From Jejubacter calystegiae (GTDB lineage: Bacteria; Pseudomonadota; Gammaproteobacteria; Enterobacterales; Enterobacteriaceae), in contig NZ_CP040428.1 of NCBI RefSeq assembly GCF_005671395.1, positions 3,162,001-3,226,000 of the forward strand: a DNA stretch of 64,000 bases, given 5' to 3'. The notes below the pieces were generated by a model that saw nothing but the letters and a program-made list of their open reading frames with translations, was not told the DNA's origin and did not search any database. Within the stretch, counting starts at the first letter, position 1. Every line of letters starts with the position of its first letter. A program made the position numbers and the translations under genes. Shown one piece after another: positions 43,243 to 50,578 of this stretch.

Positions 43243-43692
43243 ATGGATAAAAACATCAACGATCTGAAGCGAGAAGTCATGAACTGGGCAGCCGAAGCAG
43301 GGCAGGAGCATGTCGCCATCGAGATTACAAGAATGTGGTTTCGCATGGGTGGCAATCGCGGTTCTGTAAAACTTCACGCTATGGAAGACGCAGCCGGGAA
43401 CGCAGACTGGCGCGCCATCAACAACAACCGGCAGCAGATTTTCCGCTGGCTCCGTGGCGAGACCAAAGCGGCCCGCTCGAAAGTGCAGGCGCTGGCCAGC
43501 GCGATGGAAGCAGCTCTACCAGCAGAGCGATATGCGCGCCTGGGGATGACGACCCAATACCTGATTTGCGTGGCGATACGCGAGTTTGCGGCGGCGATTA
43601 TAGCGTTACTGCTGGATGCCAGAGACCGACCGCAGAAGATAACCCAGGCACTACAAGCGATAGCAGAGACCCAGCGCCTGACCAGCGCTTAA
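43243..43692 (+). CDS. YdaT/CII-like regulatory protein
   Basis: 149 residues resembling the YdaT family (N-terminal VMNWAAEAGQEHVAIEITRM, then QQIFRWLRGETKAARSKVQA, the family core). YdaT of Rac is toxic when released from RacR, and relatives in other prophages act in the CII position. It follows the cro-like gene, so it probably regulates the lysis-lysogeny choice rather than being a toxin per se. AGGAGACGCGACC precedes the ATG. Its last codons (QRLTSA) are part of a repeat found again at 46288. Confidence 0.75.
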   Translation: MDKNINDLKREVMNWAAEAGQEHVAIEITRMWFRMGGNRGSVKLHAMEDAAGNADWRAINNNRQQIFRWLRGETKAARSKVQALASAMEAALPAERYARLGMTTQYLICVAIREFAAAIIALLLDARDRPQKITQALQAIAETQRLTSA

Positions 43693-43717
43693 GACCGAAG
43701 CCAGAGGAAAGACCAAC
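43672..43717 (+). repeat. repeated translation-start module, copy 4 (left border of replication genes)
   Basis: CAGCGCCTGACCAGCGCTT (43672-43690) followed by a short spacer and CCAGAGGAAAGACCAAC (43701-43717), directly before an ATG. The same 19-mer and nearly the same module occur at 46288-46326, so the three genes between them are flanked by direct repeats. Confidence 0.9.
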
Positions 43718-43933
43718 ATGATTACCGAAACCCGCATTACGTGGCGGAACGGCTTCCGCCTGAACAACCGGCCAGTGATGGCAGCAGATATTCGCCCAAT
43801 TTTCGAAGAGCGCCGGACAGCGGCGATCTGGGAGCACTACGAACAGCTTAAAGCCGAGCTGCGTGCCGAGAACCTGGACGCGGACGCATACCAGGCGGCT
43901 TGCTTGCGCATCGCTGACGCGCTGGGGATCTGA
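43718..43933 (+). CDS. hypothetical phage protein (71 aa)
   Basis: Starts MITETRITWRNGFRLNNRPV, mostly helical afterwards (FEERRTAAIWEHYEQLKAEL). No function known to me. It begins right after the repeated translation-start module and ends 2 bp before the O-like gene. Confidence 0.65.
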   Translation: MITETRITWRNGFRLNNRPVMAADIRPIFEERRTAAIWEHYEQLKAELRAENLDADAYQAACLRIADALGI

Positions 43934-43935
43934 CC

Positions 43936-44910
43936 ATGAGCATGTTGTTAATGGTTCAGGCTATGGCGATTAAAGTCGGTAACCCGCTGCGTAAGTTGGT
44001 GCTGATCAAACTTGCCGATAATGCCAGCGACAGCGGTGAGTGCTGGCCGTCAGTAGGTCATATAGCGGATCAGTGTGAGATATCCCCACGCTCCGTACAA
44101 AGCCATATTCGGCAGCTTGTTAAGGATGGCTTGGTTAGGGTCGAGCAGCGCCGCGGATCCAGCGGTGTGAACCAGTCCAACGTCTACCATTTAAACCTCG
44201 CAGGGGAGGGTGCAAATCCTGCACCCTATGGTGCAGCAGCTGCACCCAGAGGGCGCAAATCCTGCGGGGGGGAGGGTGCAGGAGCTGCACCCAGAACCAG
44301 TCGGTTAGAACCAGTCATAGAACCTATAGATCCCCCTAACCCCCAGGTGGGGGGAGAAGGGGAGATTCTCGCTGACGCTCAGAAAGCCCTGGAATTTTAC
44401 AACCAGCAGACCGGTACCCGCTGCAAGGACGCAAAGCCGTTTGTCACGCTGCTGACCCCAACCACATCCCGGGATGCGTACACACTGGATGACCTAAAGC
44501 TGGTGATCCGCTGGGTGGTGAGCGAGTGGAAGCGCCGCGGAGACACATACGCGAAACCGGCCAATATCTGCCGCGTTAACAGGTTTGACGGTTACCTGGC
44601 TGACGCTACCGCCTGGGCTACTGCGGAAGCTGCCATTCCCGCCGAGGATGTGATCGCCGGTTACAACGAAATCCTGGGCGATGTTCTGCCCGTTGCTGAA
44701 CTGGACGACGGCCGCCGCCGGATGATTCGACACATCCAAGCGCACATGCTGACCCAGAGTATCCCAGCGTTCTTGGGTTACTTCGAGAAATTTCGCGATA
44801 CGGCGCCAGAGTTCTATTTTGGTGGCCCTGAGCGCGACGGGTGGCGTGCCAGCTTCGACTACCTGATGAAGCCTGAGACGCTGAGGAAAACACGGGAGAA
44901 TGCGCTGTGA
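43936..44910 (+). CDS. O-like replication initiation protein
   Basis: 324 residues. The N-terminal winged helix (VLIKLADNASDSGECWPSVG, EISPRSVQSHIRQLVKDGLV) is the type used by phage O proteins to bind origin iterons. A middle segment of low complexity (about residues 90-135) is encoded by the iterons themselves. The C-terminal part (LEFYNQQTGTRCKDAKPFVT onward) resembles the region that recruits the helicase. It overlaps the DnaB-like gene by 4 bases (GTGA). Confidence 0.85.
   Translation: MSMLLMVQAMAIKVGNPLRKLVLIKLADNASDSGECWPSVGHIADQCEISPRSVQSHIRQLVKDGLVRVEQRRGSSGVNQSNVYHLNLAGEGANPAPYGAAAAPRGRKSCGGEGAGAAPRTSRLEPVIEPIDPPNPQVGGEGEILADAQKALEFYNQQTGTRCKDAKPFVTLLTPTTSRDAYTLDDLKLVIRWVVSEWKRRGDTYAKPANICRVNRFDGYLADATAWATAEAAIPAEDVIAGYNEILGDVLPVAELDDGRRRMIRHIQAHMLTQSIPAFLGYFEKFRDTAPEFYFGGPERDGWRASFDYLMKPETLRKTRENAL
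44208..44292. repeat. four iterons: phage replication origin inside the O-like gene
   Basis: Four palindromic units of the form GGGTGCA-N5-TGCACCC at 44208-44226, 44229-44247, 44251-44269 (diverged) and 44274-44292, with 21-23 bp steps. They sit in the middle of the O-like gene, as the lambda origin does. An immediate repeat of TAGAACCAGTC-like sequence follows (about 44293-44320). Confidence 0.85.
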
Positions 44911-46286
44911 GTCCGCAGGATCTGGAAAGCTTTGTGTTGAGTGGATTGCTCAACGGCGGCGCCACGCCGGACGCCTTCGACGTTATCGCCACTACTCCGG
45001 AAGAGGCGTTTTCTGTCGGTTTCTACCGCCGCACTTTTGCCGAGATAAAAAAACAGGCGCTGGCCGACGGTCTGATCGACATGATGATGGTTAGCGAAGC
45101 GCTGGGCGGTAACAGCTTGGCGGATATCGCGGAGTTGATGCGCGTCCCGGGCACAGTAGCGAACCTGGGCGGCTATGCCAAAAAAATGGTGAAGGCATGG
45201 CGCGGCCGACAGATCGAACAGCTCCTGCAGGATGGCGCCGACGCTATCCGCCGGGCATCGAATCAGGCGCAGCGGGACCTGGCGATTGAAACGTCGATTA
45301 CCCGTTTGCTGGATCTCACAGCCGATAGCGGCAACGTTCAGCCTGTACACATTCAGGACATACTCCCGCGGTACATGGATACAATCCAGAAGCGCCTGGA
45401 GGGCAACGCGGAGACCCGGAACATCCTGAGCGGCATTGAAGAGCTGGACGCAGAGACCGGAGGATTTAACAAACAGGATCTGATCGTCGTCGCCGGTCGA
45501 CCGGGCATGGGTAAAACCGAATTTGCGCTGAAAATCGTGGATGGCGTCACCGGTACCGGCGGCGGCGCCCTGGTGTTCAGCCTGGAGATGCCGCAGCTGC
45601 AGGTCGCGGAACGTTCCCTGGCTGGCGCTGGCGGCCTCTCCGTTACGAAACTGCGTAACCCCATCCAGATGCACGATGAAGACTGGGGGCGGCTAAGCAG
45701 CGCGCTCAGCCACATGAACGAGCGCGATGTATGGATCGTCGATGCTACAGACATGACCGTAGAGCAGATCCGGGCCATCGCTGAGACGCATAAGCGCCGC
45801 TACCCGCGCCTGGCGATGATTATGGTGGATTATCTGGGGCTGATTAAGAAGCCGCGCGCAGAGCGTAACGACCTGGCAGTGGCCCACATATCCCGCAGTT
45901 TAAAAACCATGGCTATGCGTTTGCATACTCCCGTTTTCGCGCTCAGCCAGCTATCTCGCGCGGTGGATTCCCGACCGGCGGGCAGCCGTCGCCCGGTAAT
46001 GTCGGATCTGCGTGATTCCGGCTCTATCGAGCAGGATGCCGATAGCATACTCCTGCTGTACCGCGATGAAGTTTATAACCCCGACAGCCCTGCCGCCGGT
46101 GTGGCAGAGGTGATTATCGGTAAGTCGCGTTTCAGTGCGGCGGGAAAAGTGATTTACCAGCAGTTCAAAAACGGCCACTTCATGCCGATCGACCAGGCCG
46201 TGGCCCAGGAAAAAGCCCGTATGCAAAGCGCTGCACAGCAGCCGCCGAAGCAACGAGAACGGCGTTACAGCACCGAGAAATTTTAA
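44907..46286 (+). CDS. replicative DNA helicase, DnaB-like
   Basis: 459-residue RecA-fold hexameric helicase, like P22 gene 12 product. N-terminal DnaB domain (about 1-110), then Walker A VVAGRPGMGKTEFALKIV, Walker B MIMVDYLGLI, and the arginine-finger region LRDSGSIEQDADSILLLYRD. GTG start overlaps the O-like stop codon. Having its own helicase, the phage should not need a DnaB loader. Confidence 0.93.
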   Translation: MSPQDLESFVLSGLLNGGATPDAFDVIATTPEEAFSVGFYRRTFAEIKKQALADGLIDMMMVSEALGGNSLADIAELMRVPGTVANLGGYAKKMVKAWRGRQIEQLLQDGADAIRRASNQAQRDLAIETSITRLLDLTADSGNVQPVHIQDILPRYMDTIQKRLEGNAETRNILSGIEELDAETGGFNKQDLIVVAGRPGMGKTEFALKIVDGVTGTGGGALVFSLEMPQLQVAERSLAGAGGLSVTKLRNPIQMHDEDWGRLSSALSHMNERDVWIVDATDMTVEQIRAIAETHKRRYPRLAMIMVDYLGLIKKPRAERNDLAVAHISRSLKTMAMRLHTPVFALSQLSRAVDSRPAGSRRPVMSDLRDSGSIEQDADSILLLYRDEVYNPDSPAAGVAEVIIGKSRFSAAGKVIYQQFKNGHFMPIDQAVAQEKARMQSAAQQPPKQRERRYSTEKF

Positions 46287-46287
46287 T

Positions 46288-46326
46288 CAGCGCCTGACCA
46301 GCGCTTTAACCAAAGAGGAAAGACCA
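46288..46326 (+). repeat. repeated translation-start module, copy 5 (right border of replication genes)
   Basis: CAGCGCCTGACCAGCGCTT at 46288-46306, identical to 43672-43690, then CCAAAGAGGAAAGACCA directly before ATG 46327. Here the 19-mer follows the helicase stop codon, while in copy 4 it is the end of the ydaT-like reading frame. Confidence 0.9.
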
Positions 46327-46776
46327 ATGACCAATGAAATCACCATCGATGATGGTTGCGACTACACCTCCCTGATCGTCTGGCGGATGAACGCTGGCGC
46401 CCGCGCGCGTAGTGGTGCCGGTTTCGTTATGCCGCCAGTTCCCCAGCAGGTGGTTCCGCCACTGTGCAAAAAAACAGTAACCCGGTCATCAAAACCCAAA
46501 CCCACAAAACGCCGCTCAACGGATACGACCCCGGCCGATGTTCTGGTTTCCGTTATGTTCGGCAAGACACTGACATACCGCGGCATCCTGGCAGCGCTGG
46601 CGAAGCAGCACCCGGAATGCAGCCTGACTCTGCGACAGCTCCAGATGCGGGTTTTCTCAATGATTGAATCTCGCTACGTCGGGATCACTCGGCACGACGA
46701 TATGCCGGTTACCCACTACACGCTGTACAGCATAGATCCACGTTTCTACACGCTGTCAGCGGCGCAGAAGAGGTAA
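46327..46776 (+). CDS. hypothetical phage protein (149 aa)
   Basis: N-terminal third unstructured; a basic linker (KKTVTRSSKPKPTKRRSTDT) leads to a C-terminal part that may be a winged helix (ILAALAKQHPECSLTLRQLQ). No family recognised. Starts from translation-start module copy 5. Confidence 0.6.
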   Translation: MTNEITIDDGCDYTSLIVWRMNAGARARSGAGFVMPPVPQQVVPPLCKKTVTRSSKPKPTKRRSTDTTPADVLVSVMFGKTLTYRGILAALAKQHPECSLTLRQLQMRVFSMIESRYVGITRHDDMPVTHYTLYSIDPRFYTLSAAQKR

Positions 46777-46780
46777 CGCT

Positions 46781-47035
46781 ATGGCCGGGCAATCGGATTA
46801 CCTCCCGCCCGGTCTGCCGTTCAATCGTGCCAAATGGCCGCAGGAATGCCAGTTGAAAGAGCATTACGACATGCGCGCATGCGCCTTAGTCCGCCAGCTC
46901 TTTGATAAGCAGATAACCCGCGGCGCCATCCTGGCGCAGATTGACCGCACGCCGGAGACATACCGGGAGTTTTTTAGAGATCGACTGAATTACTGGAGAG
47001 GGGAGAGGGAAAAATGCCTGATTTTCGCGGAATAG
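46781..47035 (+). CDS. hypothetical phage protein (84 aa)
   Basis: Starts MAGQSDYLPPGLPFNRAKWP, helical after residue 25 (ACALVRQLFDKQITRGAILA). AGGTAACGCT precedes the ATG. Function unknown; part of the nin-like run of small genes. Confidence 0.6.
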   Translation: MAGQSDYLPPGLPFNRAKWPQECQLKEHYDMRACALVRQLFDKQITRGAILAQIDRTPETYREFFRDRLNYWRGEREKCLIFAE

Positions 47036-47136
47036 AAATGATGAGCGATGTGGCGCATAACAACGCGCTACTGAGATGCCGTGAGGCGTTTATATCAGCG
47101 TGCAAATCTGTTGGCATAGAGTGCGAGGTGGTGTGA
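47014..47136 (+). CDS. small phage protein (40 aa)
   Basis: ATG 47014 to TGA 47136 with GGGAGAGGGAAAA before it; overlaps the previous gene by 22 bases and is followed after 1 base by the next start. It reads MPDFRGIEMMSDVAHNNALL, then a part with three cysteines and the end ECEVV. No function known; called from the ribosome-binding site and tight packing. Confidence 0.5.
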   Translation: MPDFRGIEMMSDVAHNNALLRCREAFISACKSVGIECEVV

Positions 47137-47137
47137 T

Positions 47138-47428
47138 ATGGCTAAATCATCTGATGTACATGACCTGTTAACCGCGTACCAGAAACAGGCGCGGAAAGTC
47201 CCTGCAAAGGGTGTTTATGCCTCAAGGCAACGCCAGGCTGAGGTGCAGGCGGCGCACACGCGCAAGATAATGCGAAAGCGTCGGCGGTCAGTCGGCAAGT
47301 CAAACAAGCTCGGCTGTCGTTTTACGGCGGAAATGCGCGTAGCTCTGATTTGCGATATGAATTTCTGGGCGCTGATATGCCGCTCTAATCGTAATCAGGT
47401 GGCTAATAAAGATGGCGAGGCGGTGTGA
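47138..47428 (+). CDS. hypothetical basic phage protein (96 aa)
   Basis: Starts MAKSSDVHDLLTAYQKQARK and has a very basic middle (RKIMRKRRRSVGKSNK) that may bind nucleic acid. No family recognised. Its stop overlaps the next start (TGATG). Confidence 0.55.
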   Translation: MAKSSDVHDLLTAYQKQARKVPAKGVYASRQRQAEVQAAHTRKIMRKRRRSVGKSNKLGCRFTAEMRVALICDMNFWALICRSNRNQVANKDGEAV

Positions 47429-47937
47429 TGTCTGATTCATTATCTCATGACGAATTATGCCTGATAGCCTGGCGCTTTCTTCAGAATAACGGATTCAAAG
47501 TCGCATTTCATGACCGGTTTCGGGCATGGACGCCCTACGGAGAGCAGGCGGATGCCATTGGTTTCAGAAATGGCGCATCGTGTCTTATCGAGGCGAAATG
47601 CTCACGCTCTGATTTGTCTGCTGACAGAAAGAAACAATTCAGAATTGACCCTGAAAAAGGAATGGGCGACTGGCGTTTTTTTATTAGCGAGCCAGGGATT
47701 GTAAATATTGATGATTTACCCCCCGGGTGGGGTTTGCTCCATGTTGTCAAAGGACGGGTAAAAAAGGTTCACGGCTGGCCGGGTAATGGCCTCTGGGTTA
47801 ACAGAGAGAGCAAGCCGTTCAGGGCAAATAAACAAGCGGAATGCGATTACATGTTTAGTGCATTACGCCGCATGGATTTGCGCGGACATTTAACGGAAAT
47901 TTATGACGGCGTTATTAACGGGGAGGCCGAACAGTGA
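47428..47937 (+). CDS. putative PD-(D/E)XK nuclease-like protein
   Basis: 169 residues. YGEQADAIGFRNGASCLIEA and the following KCSRSD give the D-x(n)-E-x-K pattern (Asp in QADAIG, then Glu and Lys in IEAKC) of restriction-endonuclease-fold nucleases such as MmcB-type proteins; upstream Glu/His residues may complete the site. Probably acts on phage or host DNA; the role is inferred. Start ATG 47428 overlaps the preceding stop codon. Confidence 0.65.
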   Translation: MSDSLSHDELCLIAWRFLQNNGFKVAFHDRFRAWTPYGEQADAIGFRNGASCLIEAKCSRSDLSADRKKQFRIDPEKGMGDWRFFISEPGIVNIDDLPPGWGLLHVVKGRVKKVHGWPGNGLWVNRESKPFRANKQAECDYMFSALRRMDLRGHLTEIYDGVINGEAEQ

Positions 47938-48596
47938 GCATTAGCAAAGAGTGGCTGAAAAGCAAAATTATTGAAATTGAATCAACACGCGACGAAATAC
48001 CATTCGGAATCGATGATGAAGATTCAGACACGCTAGCAGTGCTAAAGCAAGCTCTGGCAGACAGAGAAGAACTGGAGCGGCTGCGGGCGCAGGAGCCTAT
48101 AGCGTGGACAGATGAGCAAGAGTTGCGCGACCTGGCAAAGCACAAATGCGCATATCTGTTCACCGTAGATCGTGAGAATCCGTATCACGACCCACGGCGT
48201 CAGATAACGCTCTACGCAGAGCCTAAGCCGCTGGCGGCATCATGCATCACCAGCGTCGCCCGTGCCGCGTTGGATTATATCGACGCGCTGCCGGATGAAG
48301 TAGTGGCCACGCTGCCAGTAATGCCCGGTTTTGATCGGGATTGGGCCGAAGATGCGCTATCCGGCAACTCTCCGGAAATCCCGGATGGTTGGATTCCGTG
48401 CAGTGAGCGGATGCCAGATCCAAATACGTACGTCCTGGTCTGTAACGGTGTGTGGGTTGGTATGGGTAAATATAACGATGCAGAGTATTTTGAGAATTGC
48501 GAACGCTGGCAGGACGAGCACGGAGAATTTATAGAATTGATTCACCACCCAGTAACTCATTGGCAATTACTGCCCACCGCGCCGGAGGTTAAGTGA
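47934..48596 (+). CDS. DUF551-domain phage protein
   Basis: 220 residues. The C-terminal GWIPCSERMPDPNTYVLVCN with PVTHWQLLPTAP is the DUF551 signature, common in nin-like regions of enterobacterial prophages; function unknown. N-terminal half helical (KQALADREELERLRAQE). GTG start overlaps the preceding stop codon. Confidence 0.8.
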   Translation: MSISKEWLKSKIIEIESTRDEIPFGIDDEDSDTLAVLKQALADREELERLRAQEPIAWTDEQELRDLAKHKCAYLFTVDRENPYHDPRRQITLYAEPKPLAASCITSVARAALDYIDALPDEVVATLPVMPGFDRDWAEDALSGNSPEIPDGWIPCSERMPDPNTYVLVCNGVWVGMGKYNDAEYFENCERWQDEHGEFIELIHHPVTHWQLLPTAPEVK

Positions 48597-48934
48597 TGGG
48601 AAAATCAGCAGCAGAGCGCAAGGCCGCGCAGCGTGCACGGCAAGCCAGCGAAGGCCAGCGCAAAATAGAACTGCATCTGGATGCCCAGAAACTGGAAATG
48701 CTGGAGCGGAACCGCGCCGCCCGGCGCCCAGGTCGGGAACCGTACGACGCCGCGGAGTATATCGCAATGCTGATACGTCAGGACGATGCACGGGCACGAA
48801 TGCATATTCGATCGATCAGCCGCAAGCGCTGTGGCCGGTGTGGCGACCCATTACCCGTCAGCGAATGTCTGCTGGACAGTGAAAGCCAGTGCTGGGTAAA
48901 TCGTGGTTGGCATGAGATAAAACTCAAGCTGTGA
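48596..48934 (+). CDS. small zinc-ribbon-like phage protein (112 aa)
   Basis: A charged helical N-terminus (MGKSAAERKAAQRARQASEG) is followed by a part resembling ribbon-helix-helix (DAQKLEMLERNRAARRPGRE) and a C-terminal Cys cluster (RCGRCGDPLPVSEC, then CW) that could bind zinc. Possibly a small DNA-binding regulator. Start ATG overlaps the previous stop (GTGATG). Its stop codon lies in palindrome copy 2. Confidence 0.6.
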   Translation: MGKSAAERKAAQRARQASEGQRKIELHLDAQKLEMLERNRAARRPGREPYDAAEYIAMLIRQDDARARMHIRSISRKRCGRCGDPLPVSECLLDSESQCWVNRGWHEIKLKL

Positions 48935-48942
48935 CATGTCAC
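48931..48942. repeat. palindrome GTGACATGTCAC, copy 2
   Basis: Covers the stop codon of the zinc-ribbon-like gene and stands 9 bp before a terminator hairpin. Same 12 bp as at 41468 and 51687. Confidence 0.9.
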
Positions 48943-48950
48943 ATAGAACG

Positions 48951-48977
48951 AAAGCCGCCTAACGGCGGTTTTCTTTT
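48951..48977 (+). terminator. intrinsic terminator
   Basis: AAAGCCGCC / GGCGGTTTT stem-loop with a TAAC loop, followed by CTTTT. It ends the rightward early run before the SOS-controlled gene. Confidence 0.8.
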
Positions 48978-49037
48978 ATAAACATATACTTAAAAATTAA
49001 TTACGCTGTGCCTTTCGCATAAAATGCTCTTAAAAGT

Positions 49038-49086
49038 TTGCATCATCGGTTAGCTGGGAGTATATATACTGTATGAATGTACAGTT
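49038..49086 (+). promoter_or_regulatory. SOS promoter with LexA box
   Basis: TTGCAT (49038-49043), 17-bp spacer, TATATA (49061-49066), directly followed by the LexA box TACTGTATGAATGTACAGTT (49067-49086; CTG-N10-CAG core at 49069-49084). LexA bound here would block transcription of the dinI-like gene until DNA damage. Confidence 0.9.
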
Positions 49087-49103
49087 ACCCGAAAGGAGGG
49101 ACT

Positions 49104-49340
49104 ATGCGCATTGAAGTGATGATCGACAGGTCTAAGAAGCTCCCGAATGGTGCTATACCTGCCCTGGAACAAGAGCTAAAACGCCGACTGGATTCCCGCT
49201 ACGATGAAACCTGCTCTTTGACAATACGCCGCGTCGGATCTGATGGGCTATTCGTATTTGGTGCAAACGACGACACCAAAAAAGATATCGAGGAGCTGCT
49301 CCAGGAGACCTGGGAAAGCGCCGACGACTGGTTTTTTTAA
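49104..49340 (+). CDS. DinI-family SOS protein
   Basis: 78 residues matching DinI over the whole length (MRIEVMIDRSKKLPNGAIPA at the start, LLQETWESADDWFF at the end). DinI binds RecA filaments and modulates LexA/UmuD self-cleavage. ATG 49104 has GGAGGG at 4-5 nt; the frame is open upstream but the LexA box overlaps there. As part of a prophage it can tune the host SOS response at induction. Confidence 0.92.
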   Translation: MRIEVMIDRSKKLPNGAIPALEQELKRRLDSRYDETCSLTIRRVGSDGLFVFGANDDTKKDIEELLQETWESADDWFF

Positions 49341-49437
49341 CCACACCTGATTTTTAATGATTTATATAACGCCGAACGGCTGCAGGAAGCGCAGCCGGGT
49401 AGGTGTATTTGTATCCACGGCCAGAGGGGGTAAAACA

Positions 49438-49629
49438 GTGGCGGAATATTCAGATGTTATTGACTATTTACCCCGGGATGGCCGTGTAGTCGTGCAATGT
49501 AAGGACGGTGCGATCATAAATGTCAGGCGGGTTTATCCCGATGAGCACATAGCATCATTTAACGCATTGATTGAACTGGCAAAACTGGCTGGATATTCTG
49601 TTGTATCGCCAGACGGCAATAAGCTATAA
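49438..49629 (+). CDS. hypothetical phage protein (63 aa)
   Basis: From GTG 49438, which follows AGAGGGGG, the product contains SDVIDYLPRDGRVVVQCKDG and INVRRVYPDEHIASFNALIE. An in-frame ATG at 49357 would add 27 residues but has no ribosome-binding site. No family recognised. Confidence 0.5.
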   Translation: MAEYSDVIDYLPRDGRVVVQCKDGAIINVRRVYPDEHIASFNALIELAKLAGYSVVSPDGNKL

Positions 49630-49694
49630 TTAATCAGCTGGCCTGAACAACCAGCTTTTAATTCTGAACAATTGCTGCGCTAACGGGGGAACCA

Positions 49695-50291
49695 ATGGCG
49701 CAGTATTCTTTTATCAAATCGCAGGGCGGGATATTAGTCCCCGCGACTCCTGACGCACAGGAGTTTATTGAAACTAAGGTGCGGATGGGCGATGTCATTT
49801 ATGCCGATTTCAAGAAAGCGCGGAATGCGGCATTCCATCGCAAATTCTTCTCTTTGCTGGGGCTGGGCTTCCATTACTGGACGCCGGGCGGCGGTGCTAT
49901 TTCTCCGGCGGATAAGCTGCTGGTTAACGGCTTCGTTAAGTGGATCGCATACCACACCGGGTATGAAGGGGTACTGGATGAGCTGGCGACCCAGTATCTT
50001 GATGATGCCGCTCAGAAGCGCGCCGGTAATATCAGCGCCGTAAAATCGTTTGAGGCGTTCCGCGCCTGGGCGACTATCCAGGCTGGGTTCTATATTCAGC
50101 ATCGGATGCCGGATGGCAGCATACGCCAGGAGCCGAGATCGATCTCATTCGCAAAAATGGATGATGTCGAATTCTCCGAGCTCTATAAAGCCGTCCTCGA
50201 TGTCCTCTGGAATTACATCCTTTACCGCACCTTCCCAACCCAGCAGGCAGCCGAGAACGCCGCCGCGCAGCTCATGAGTTACGCCGCATGA
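49695..50291 (+). CDS. DUF1367-family phage protein
   Basis: 198 residues. VYADFKKARNAAFHRKFFSL-like start (VIYADFKKARNAAFHRKFFS) and the conserved FEAFRAWATIQAGF fit the DUF1367 family of lambdoid nin regions, of unknown function. It overlaps the next gene by 4 bases (ATGA). Confidence 0.8.
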   Translation: MAQYSFIKSQGGILVPATPDAQEFIETKVRMGDVIYADFKKARNAAFHRKFFSLLGLGFHYWTPGGGAISPADKLLVNGFVKWIAYHTGYEGVLDELATQYLDDAAQKRAGNISAVKSFEAFRAWATIQAGFYIQHRMPDGSIRQEPRSISFAKMDDVEFSELYKAVLDVLWNYILYRTFPTQQAAENAAAQLMSYAA

Positions 50292-50578
50292 AGAGAGACC
50301 TCCGCAAAGCGGCGCGCGGCCGCGAATGTACTGTGCGCATTCCGGGAATTTGCTGTTTCAACCCGGATACCAGCGTGCTGGCGCATTACCGCATGTCAGA
50401 TACCTGCGGCACAGGCTGCAAACCCAATGACCAGCAGGCGGCCATTGCCTGCAACTGCTGTCACGACGCCATAGACGGCAGGATTAAAACTGACTATTCC
50501 CGTGAGGAACTGCGCCTGATGCACGCAGAGGGTGTTTTCCGCACCCAGCAGATTTGGAGAGAGGAGGGGTTACTGTGA
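50288..50578 (+). CDS. YbcO-type nuclease (DUF1364)
   Basis: 96 residues. RKAARGRECTVRIPGICCFN and the cysteine/histidine pattern (IACNCCHDAIDGR) match the DUF1364/YbcO family, which has an HNH-like metal-binding fold and is predicted to cut DNA. In lambdoid prophages it lies near Holliday-junction and antitermination genes as here. Confidence 0.8.
   Translation: MKRDLRKAARGRECTVRIPGICCFNPDTSVLAHYRMSDTCGTGCKPNDQQAAIACNCCHDAIDGRIKTDYSREELRLMHAEGVFRTQQIWREEGLL

Noticed and set aside
43243-43692. The ydaT-like gene as a plain toxin of a toxin-antitoxin pair
   Set aside because: The RacR-YdaS-YdaT layout is an immunity region at the repressor/Cro/CII place, so a regulatory role fits better than a stand-alone toxin.
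44208-44292. Spaced repeats as a CRISPR array
   Set aside because: The units are palindromic iterons of 19 bp with 2-4 bp between them inside a coding gene; there are no spacers of CRISPR size.
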